Positions 56,470 to 64,000 of a DNA stretch of 64,000 nt are shown piece after piece (positions within the stretch are counted from its first letter, which is position 1; each line of letters opens with the position of its first letter). This stretch comes from Neptuniibacter sp. (lineage in GTDB: Bacteria; Pseudomonadota; Gammaproteobacteria; Pseudomonadales; Balneatricaceae), in assembly GCF_024231755.1 (NCBI RefSeq), contig NZ_JAAEQH010000279.1:1-64000 (forward strand), written 5' to 3'. A program made the position numbers and the translations under genes. Below the pieces are notes generated by a model that saw only the letters and a program-made list of their open reading frames with translations, ran no database searches and was not told the origin of the DNA.

Positions 56470-57600
56470 ATGACGGTTGATCCAAAGGACTGGATCACCG
56501 TTGCCGCCCTACCCGACTTGGGTGCGGCTTCCATCAAAAAACTGTGGGATGCTGGCTGGACGCCGGAAAAGCTTCTCGCAGTCGATGTGATTGAATGGCA
56601 GCGGTTAGGTCTTAAGCAGAAAACAATCAATGCCCTGAATGGGCTGTCTCAGAACAGAAATACCCCCACTCTAACTCGAGTAACAGAGGCGTTAGCCTGG
56701 CAGGAGCGTTTTACTGATGCGCATATTTTGCCTGTTACACACACTGACTACCCTGCTCTCTTGCGTGAAATCTATGATCCTCCAGCGGTGCTTTTTGTCA
56801 GAGGGAATCTACAAGCATTAAATCTACCGCAGCTAGCTATCGTTGGTAGTCGTAACGCTTCAGTTACAGGCTTAAAGCAGGCATACGACTTTTCCTCCTA
56901 TCTGTCTGGGCATGGTTTGGTGATTACTTCCGGACTTGCTTTGGGAATAGATGCATCTGCGCATCAGGGGGCTGTCGATAAGGCGGAGAAAACTGTTGCG
57001 GTGTTTGGTACAGGTATCGACAAGCTTTATCCGGCGCGTAATCGAAACCTTGCAGCACAAATTTTGGAGCAGAATGGTTGCTGGGTAAGTGAATTCTTTC
57101 CTGGTACTCCTCCATTAACTTCCAACTTTCCGAAAAGAAATCGGATTATCAGTGGAATGAGTACCGGGGTGCTAGTTGTCGAAGCGGCTTTGAAAAGCGG
57201 TTCACTAATTACGGCGAGAATGGCGTTGGAACAAAACCGCGAGGTGTTTGCAATTCCTGGTGCTTTAAATAACCCGCTAAGTAAAGGTGGGCACAGGTTG
57301 ATCCGGGACGGAGCCTATTTAATTGAAAGTGCTGAGGAGATTATTGAGCAAATCGGCCAAATATTGGGTGTTTTTTCGAACCAATTGAACCCAGAGCATA
57401 CCTCAGATGAAAAAGCGCTCACAGACGATCTCAGCCCGAGTGAGAGCTTGTTGCTGAATTTCATGGGGTTTGAGGTGCTGCATATTGATCAAATAAGCCA
57501 AAACAGCGGTTTTTCATTGCCGGAGTTGAGTCAGCTCCTCGTTGCGCTGGAACTGAAAGGTTTGGTGGCTCAACATGCTGGTGGATATATGAGACTCTAA
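56470..57600 (+). CDS. dprA: DNA-processing protein DprA (Smf)
   Basis: The 376-aa protein has the Rossmann-like DprA core LAIVGSRNASVTGLKQA, ITSGLALGIDASAHQGAV and PLTSNFPKRNRIISGMS. A winged-helix C-terminal domain (about 310-376) follows, as in many proteobacterial DprA. It loads RecA on incoming single-stranded DNA in transformation. It starts 12 bp after the LysM gene stop, so both form one transcript. Whether the host is competent cannot be told from this window. Confidence 0.94.
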   Translation: MTVDPKDWITVAALPDLGAASIKKLWDAGWTPEKLLAVDVIEWQRLGLKQKTINALNGLSQNRNTPTLTRVTEALAWQERFTDAHILPVTHTDYPALLREIYDPPAVLFVRGNLQALNLPQLAIVGSRNASVTGLKQAYDFSSYLSGHGLVITSGLALGIDASAHQGAVDKAEKTVAVFGTGIDKLYPARNRNLAAQILEQNGCWVSEFFPGTPPLTSNFPKRNRIISGMSTGVLVVEAALKSGSLITARMALEQNREVFAIPGALNNPLSKGGHRLIRDGAYLIESAEEIIEQIGQILGVFSNQLNPEHTSDEKALTDDLSPSESLLLNFMGFEVLHIDQISQNSGFSLPELSQLLVALELKGLVAQHAGGYMRL

Positions 57601-57708
57601 ATCCCTTCCAGACAGGAGTTGAAAAAAGCACCTTGAACATTTAGTGTTCAGCCTCCTAAACTTGCCCGGCTTTCGGGTAAGTAACCATAATTGGGGAAGC
57701 TATAAAAG

Positions 57709-59222
<1,514 letters not shown>

Positions 59223-59255
59223 CATTCCTTGAGCAATGTATAGGTTTTTTCAGCT

Positions 59256-60083
59256 ATGACTGAACGTTATGCCGTTTTTGGTAACCCCATTAAACACTCT
59301 AAGTCACCTCAGATTCATTCCGCTTTTGCTGAGAGTACTCAGCAGGATCTGACTTATGAAGCGATCTGTGTACCAGAGGGGGAATTTGCAGAGCATGTAG
59401 ACTCTTTTCTTTCCGGTGATGGTCGTGGTTTGAATATTACGATCCCTTTCAAGCAGGAAGCGTGGGATCTGGCGGATATTCGGAGCCCTCGTGCTGAGCT
59501 GGCTGGAGCAGTGAACACCCTATATCGTAATGACCAGGGGCAGCTCTGTGGGGATAACACCGACGGTATCGGCATGGTGCGTGATATTGTTAGTAACCAC
59601 GGTGGCACGATTGAAGGAAAAAGGGTGCTAATACTGGGTGCAGGAGGGGCAGTACGAGGTGTGTTACAGCCTGTTTTGGAGCAAAGCCCGGCCAAATTAG
59701 TGATTGCTAACAGGACGGCGTCCAAGGCCGTTGAACTAGCTGATCTGGTTGCTGATCTGGGTGACGTTACGGGTTGTGGGTACGATACATTGGGTGAAGA
59801 ATGTTTCGATCTGGTAATCAATGGTACCGCCGCTAGTCTTCAGGGAGAGGTACCTCCTCTGCCAGACAATACTCTGGCTGAAAATGCCTGGTGCTACGAC
59901 ATGATGTATTCTGCAGAGCCAACAGCTTTCTGCCTTTGGGCAGAGAAAATGGGCGCAGAGAAAGCGATTGATGGCTTGGGGATGCTGGTGGAACAGGCTG
60001 CGCAATCATTCCTGATTTGGCGGGGGGTAGAACCTGATTCTCAAGCGGTTATCAGGCAGATCAGAAACTCTTTAACTGCTTGA
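59256..60083 (+). CDS. aroE: Shikimate dehydrogenase
   Basis: The 275-aa protein begins MTERYAVFGNPIKHSKSPQIHSAF, the AroE substrate-binding start. It has NITIPFKQEA with the catalytic Lys and Asp102-type residue (GDNTDGIGMV), and the NADP motif VLILGAGGAVRGVLQPV. It reduces 3-dehydroshikimate to shikimate in aromatic amino-acid synthesis. It is the last gene of dprA-tsaC-hemF-aroE, 33 bp after hemF. Length agrees with E. coli AroE (272 aa). Confidence 0.97.
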   Translation: MTERYAVFGNPIKHSKSPQIHSAFAESTQQDLTYEAICVPEGEFAEHVDSFLSGDGRGLNITIPFKQEAWDLADIRSPRAELAGAVNTLYRNDQGQLCGDNTDGIGMVRDIVSNHGGTIEGKRVLILGAGGAVRGVLQPVLEQSPAKLVIANRTASKAVELADLVADLGDVTGCGYDTLGEECFDLVINGTAASLQGEVPPLPDNTLAENAWCYDMMYSAEPTAFCLWAEKMGAEKAIDGLGMLVEQAAQSFLIWRGVEPDSQAVIRQIRNSLTA

Positions 60084-60298
60084 TGTTTTGCCTTGTAGGT
60101 TCCCAACACTGCTTACACCTTCGATGGTGTGGTTTCTCTATTGCTTGAACACCGGGCACCTATAAGTGATACTGACCCTGAGATGAGAAAGGCTGCAAAG
60201 GAGAGTGGGGTGCATACTTTTCTTGTGCGTCTCATATTTTGACATTGTGCGTTCCAGTGAGCGCTGAAAGCAACTTCTTATCGACCTTTCCTTAATTC

Positions 60299-62974
60299 AT
60301 GCGTCTATTTTTTACCCTATTCCTATTCTTATTTGCAGTACAAGCGACATGCCGTTTCTTGGCGTCAGATTATCTTTCAGTGGAGATGATGCAGGTTTCT
60401 GGACTCTTTTCAGAACTGGTTGTTGCTTTATCAATTGCTGGAATTTGCAGTTACTGTTGGCGTTATAGATGGCTGGCAGTTAGCTTGCTTTTGACATGGC
60501 TAATTTTTCAGTTTGCTAATCTTGAGAGCCTTATCGCGCTGAATAAGCCTATCTCGCTGAGTGATATACATTACGCAGGGGATAGTGATTTTCTGGCGGG
60601 TTCGTTCTCGGCTATGAGCTTTCCCGTATTTTATTTGGCCGCTTTAATAACCTTTGTTTTTGTGGTTTTTCACCTGCGATCACAATCAGTGAACAAAAGC
60701 ATCTTCACTAAATCTGTGGTTTTCATGGCATTGATTGCCAATACCTTTGTCAGCGTAGAAGCTGATTCCTGGCTGGAAACCAATCCAACGATGTTATCTT
60801 TTTTGTACATCGCTAATGATGACTCTGCAGCAATCTATGTTGCTGATGAAACCTTTGATGCTGTGTCTGCAGATATTTTCTCTAATCAATTGCAATTATC
60901 AGGCGGAGAAAAGAAGGATCGCAATGTTCTTATTGTGGTCTTGGAAGGGATTCCCGGAGCTTATGTTAGTTCAGTAAGAGATTATTTTGGTGTTGAAACC
61001 AAAGAGTTAATGCCTAATTTGAGCAAAATAGCAGAGTTAGGGCAGGTAACACCAAGCTTTATTGCCCATAGTCAGCAGACTATTCGAGGCTTGTATAGCA
61101 TCTTGTGTGGTGATTACAGTAAGCAGTCACGTTCGACGGTTAAGGCGCTGGAATACCTGCAGATACCTGCAAACGAGCGTCCGGCTTGTTTGCCTCAAAT
61201 ACTAAAAGAGGAAGGTTATCAAACCTCATACATGCAGGCTGCGGCTTTGGCTTTTATGTCCAAAGATCAATTTATGCCTGCAGTTGGCTTCGATCAGGTT
61301 AAAGGCAAGGATATTAATCAGAAGCAGTATGTAGATTTTGGTTGGGGACCTGATGATCGTGCATTTCTTGAAGCGGCTTCAGAGCATATTGCTGATCTTA
61401 ATTCATTGGATAAACCCTGGTTGTTGACGTTGTTAACTGTGGGTACGCATCACCCATATGCCGCACCTGAGAAATTGGTAGAAGAATATGGAACACCAAA
61501 GGAAGCTGCAGTTGCTTATTTAGATCAAGCGGTTGGTGCGTTTATGACTCGTTTGGCTGAGATGGGGGTACCGGAAGATACCTTAATCATCTTTACCTCC
61601 GATGAATCTCACGGCGTTGCAGGACACCCTTACGGGAATAACTGGGGGCTGAATATAGCTTTAGGCCCTGATGTTAAGCCGGGTCTTAAGCAGGGTTTAT
61701 ATGGCCTAAGTGATACCGCGTTGTCAGTATTGGATTATCTGGGAGTTGCGGATAAAAGTGGGCATCTGCTGGGGCGAAGTTTATTCCGCGAATATGAACA
61801 ACCACGCTCGATGCTTTTCCACTCTACTCAGAAATTTAAAGCTGAAGATGGCCAACATGTATTAGCTTGTAATCACCGCCGTAAATGTAGCGCTATCGGT
61901 AACGAAACAGGTTTGTTGTTTGCGCCTCACTACACAACGTCCCGATTACAAGGGGAAGACAACGACAAGGTATTGTCGGAGATTTCTCTTTTAGGTCGCC
62001 GTGCTGACCAATCACTGAATGGTCGTTTGAGTAATGAGAATATGGAAATTGTTCTGCAAAAGAACAGTCGTCATGATTTGTCGAAGCATTCCGACATGGA
62101 ATTAATCAGTGGAGGGAATCTAATATCTCTTCCCGATAAACGGAAAGTGAAGGTGACATTACGCTTGCTTGCACACAGTGATACAGCATTGAAGTTGCGT
62201 AATTCAGGCCATATTCGTTTAACTGCCACACCGTTTCCAACAGAGTTTGATCGCTTTAAATTACCTGAATTAAAAGCGGGTGACCTACTGGAGCTGGATT
62301 ACAGCTTTTATAGCAATAAAGGCATCCAATATTTCTCACCCTTTTTGGAAGCAGGGAGTGATGGTGAGGTCGAGATTCTTGAGTTTAAGGTGAGTGCAGA
62401 GCCCGCGGAAGAACATGATTCGTTAGGCTTTAGTGTTGATAAGCTAAACGTAACTGCCAACAATAAAGTTACAGATCACTTGCACAACTCTGCAGGTCCT
62501 AAATTCGTATTTAAAGAGTTGGTTTTACACAGCTTTACAGGAAAAGATCAGGGTAAAAACACGTTGATAGCGGGTTGGGGGATACCTGAATCTTGGGGTG
62601 TATGGAGTGTGGCCGATCAAGCTGTATTACGCTTTGCTGTTGATAATCAGGCATTGCCCTTAAAGAACTACAGTATCAAATTGAAGCTGCAAGGCTTTAC
62701 CGCTAATCAGAAAAAGGAACAGAAAGTCAGCTTCAAACTCAACGGGGTTATGATTTCTGAACAGGTGCATAGAATTAATCATCGCGCACAAGTTTTGGAT
62801 CTGCGTTTGCCGGAAGGCGTGCTGCAAAATGGAAGTAACCTGTTGCAAGTGAATATTGAGGACCCGGTATCGCCTTTACAACTAGGGATTGATACTGATT
62901 CAAGAGCCTTAGGGCTGGGACTCAAAGCGATGCAGGTTGTAGCATACAGCGATGACTTAGTAGAGCTACAATGA
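60299..62974 (+). CDS. Membrane sulfatase-superfamily protein of the LtaS/MdoB type
   Basis: The 891-aa protein has about five N-terminal membrane helices (to about residue 160) and a periplasmic alkaline-phosphatase-fold domain: VLIVVLEGIPGAY (metal site), SQQTIRGLYSILCGDY (nucleophile Thr), VGTHHPYAAPE and IIFTSDESHGVAGHP. This is the phosphoglycerol/phosphoethanolamine transferase group that decorates periplasmic glucans or polymers. Residues about 560-891 are an added beta-rich part with a GWG-PESWGVWSVADQAVLRF stretch. The ribosome site is poor. The exact acceptor is not known. Confidence 0.82.
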   Translation: MRLFFTLFLFLFAVQATCRFLASDYLSVEMMQVSGLFSELVVALSIAGICSYCWRYRWLAVSLLLTWLIFQFANLESLIALNKPISLSDIHYAGDSDFLAGSFSAMSFPVFYLAALITFVFVVFHLRSQSVNKSIFTKSVVFMALIANTFVSVEADSWLETNPTMLSFLYIANDDSAAIYVADETFDAVSADIFSNQLQLSGGEKKDRNVLIVVLEGIPGAYVSSVRDYFGVETKELMPNLSKIAELGQVTPSFIAHSQQTIRGLYSILCGDYSKQSRSTVKALEYLQIPANERPACLPQILKEEGYQTSYMQAAALAFMSKDQFMPAVGFDQVKGKDINQKQYVDFGWGPDDRAFLEAASEHIADLNSLDKPWLLTLLTVGTHHPYAAPEKLVEEYGTPKEAAVAYLDQAVGAFMTRLAEMGVPEDTLIIFTSDESHGVAGHPYGNNWGLNIALGPDVKPGLKQGLYGLSDTALSVLDYLGVADKSGHLLGRSLFREYEQPRSMLFHSTQKFKAEDGQHVLACNHRRKCSAIGNETGLLFAPHYTTSRLQGEDNDKVLSEISLLGRRADQSLNGRLSNENMEIVLQKNSRHDLSKHSDMELISGGNLISLPDKRKVKVTLRLLAHSDTALKLRNSGHIRLTATPFPTEFDRFKLPELKAGDLLELDYSFYSNKGIQYFSPFLEAGSDGEVEILEFKVSAEPAEEHDSLGFSVDKLNVTANNKVTDHLHNSAGPKFVFKELVLHSFTGKDQGKNTLIAGWGIPESWGVWSVADQAVLRFAVDNQALPLKNYSIKLKLQGFTANQKKEQKVSFKLNGVMISEQVHRINHRAQVLDLRLPEGVLQNGSNLLQVNIEDPVSPLQLGIDTDSRALGLGLKAMQVVAYSDDLVELQ

Positions 62975-63139
62975 CCTAGAAGCCCTCTTTCTTACTTTAA
63001 CTGTTTGATTTTTATACATCTGTCATGAATTCCTTCGTTACGGGTCAGGGTGCTTGCATGAGGCGCTCGCGCGGCGTATAACTGCTAGAAAGCAACTTCA
63101 CGTTGTATCCTTCTTTCAGACGTCAGCGGGAGTACCTGT

Positions 63140-64000
63140 ATGGTAACGGAAACCCGACTTACCCCTGAACAGCTCTACTGCAGCTGTGATCCTGAACTAC
63201 TGCCTTTTAAAACCACATCCACACTTGAACCGTTCTCTGGATTCTTTGGTCAGAGCCGTGCGATTGAGGCGATGGACTTCGGTATTGGTATGCGCCGGCC
63301 GGGTTATAACTTGTTTGTGATGGGTAATCCGCACACCGGAAGGTTTTCCTTTGCGATGGAAAATCTGAAAGCAGTGGCAAAAAAAGAGAAAAAGCCGGGT
63401 GACTGGGTTTATCTGAATAATCTTTCAGATAACCGTAATCCGCTCTCAATACAGTTCCCTGCAGGTAAAGCACAGCAGTTTAAGCGGGATATAAAAAATA
63501 TCATTGAAGGTGCGCTCACCGAGATGCCCGCTGCTTTTGAAAGCCCGACTTACCAACGCAAGAAAAGTAAGATCGAACGTGATCTCAATAAATATTACGA
63601 TCAAGCGATTGAAGGGGTAGAGCGTGATGCACGTGAGCACAGTATTGCCGTGTATCGTGATGCTGGAAGCATAGGTTTTACGCCAGTAGCTGATGGACAG
63701 GCTATGGATGAGGCTGTTTTTTCTCAGTTGCCTGAGGATATCAGGGATGCTTTTACAAAAGCGATCTCTAATCTTGAAGATAAACTGAATGAATCGCTTA
63801 CTGGCTTACCTCAATGGCGTCGTGAAGCGGCTGAAAAGCTGAAGAATCTGGACCGGGATACTACACGTCAGGCCATTGCTCCTCTGTTCCAGCCGGTAAA
63901 AGATAAATACGCCAATATCTCCTCCGTGGCAGATTACCTTTCTGAGATGGAAACTTCATTGGTAAAGAACTGTGGTGAGATAGTCGGTGATGACAAACTG
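63140..64000 (+). CDS. Lon-like ATP-dependent protease (LonB/YcbZ type), 5' part
   Basis: From ATG 63140 (GGGAG site upstream) an open frame of 287 codons runs off the right edge. It begins MVTETRLTPEQLYCSCDPEL and has LEPFSGFFGQSRAIEAMDFGIGM, then a degenerate P-loop GNPHTGR, as in AAA_32 ATPases fused to a Lon protease domain. The inserted coiled coil (about 140-240) fits the family. The Ser-Lys protease dyad would lie beyond the window. It is separated from the sulfatase gene by 165 bp. Confidence 0.85.
   Translation, partial: MVTETRLTPEQLYCSCDPELLPFKTTSTLEPFSGFFGQSRAIEAMDFGIGMRRPGYNLFVMGNPHTGRFSFAMENLKAVAKKEKKPGDWVYLNNLSDNRNPLSIQFPAGKAQQFKRDIKNIIEGALTEMPAAFESPTYQRKKSKIERDLNKYYDQAIEGVERDAREHSIAVYRDAGSIGFTPVADGQAMDEAVFSQLPEDIRDAFTKAISNLEDKLNESLTGLPQWRREAAEKLKNLDRDTTRQAIAPLFQPVKDKYANISSVADYLSEMETSLVKNCGEIVGDDKL

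Noticed and set aside
60115-60130. Hairpin ACACC-TTCGAT-GGTGT after aroE as terminator
   Set aside because: Only a 5-bp stem and no T-run; too weak to call.

Overview
The window is the replication-origin region of a gammaproteobacterial chromosome, most likely from a marine Oceanospirillales-type bacterium. This is inferred from gene order and protein resemblance, not from a search. It has the classic order parB-parA-rsmG-mnmG, mnmE-yidC-rnpA-rpmH and dnaA-dnaN-recF-gyrB. Further right are the housekeeping blocks glyQ-glyS-gmhB, def-fmt-rsmB-trkA-trkH and dprA-tsaC-hemF-aroE. The window ends inside a Lon-like ATP-dependent protease gene. No tRNA or rRNA gene and no CRISPR array was seen.

Layout. 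1-3391 (minus): chromosome partition and tRNA/rRNA modification genes. 3392-4218: AT-rich DNA with a cluster of DnaA-box-like sequences, the better of two oriC candidates. 4219-6359: a cobalamin riboswitch and a BtuB-type receptor. 6401-10083 (minus): mnmE, yidC, rnpA and rpmH, with no yidD. 10084-10716: a second DnaA-box-containing spacer. 10717-17106: dnaA, dnaN, recF and gyrB.

17121-37229 is a complete Tn7-like transposon of 20,109 bp. I delimited it directly: inverted ends starting TGTC-AATCTCAT, repeated internal motifs at both ends resembling TnsB sites, and a 5-bp target duplication AAGTA at 17116-17120 and 37230-37234. It sits 10 bp after the gyrB stop codon and has pushed the original gyrB terminator 20 kb away, to 37245. 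Its machinery is tnsA-tnsB-tnsC-tniQ. Its cargo is a compact minus-strand cluster of six large genes: a DUF4007 protein, a 1156-aa P-loop ATPase, a PAPS-reductase-like PP-loop enzyme with an added C-terminal CxxC, a protein with an Hsp90/MutL-like ATPase fused to a histidine-kinase-like module, a receiver-like protein, and a second GHKL ATPase. A divergent XRE regulator faces it. This cluster is the main candidate for a poorly described, probably anti-phage, system. Small genes lie at the far end of the element: an antitoxin-like ORF between direct repeats, two tiny Asn-rich proteins, and an HTH-plus-membrane protein.

37245-64000 is host chromosome again: an NTF2-like protein, cytochrome b561 and cytochrome c', a MetR-like regulator, and a two-component system divergent from an outer-membrane barrel protein. 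A patatin-like lipoprotein and gmhB follow, then glyS/glyQ, with four parS sites scattered over 43545-45728. Next come ytoQ, the Trk potassium-uptake and fmt/def cluster, a LysM protein, dprA-tsaC-hemF-aroE, an LtaS/MdoB-like membrane sulfatase, and the start of the Lon-like protease. The parS sites together with parA/parB at the left edge imply that the whole interval is the origin domain handled by ParB.
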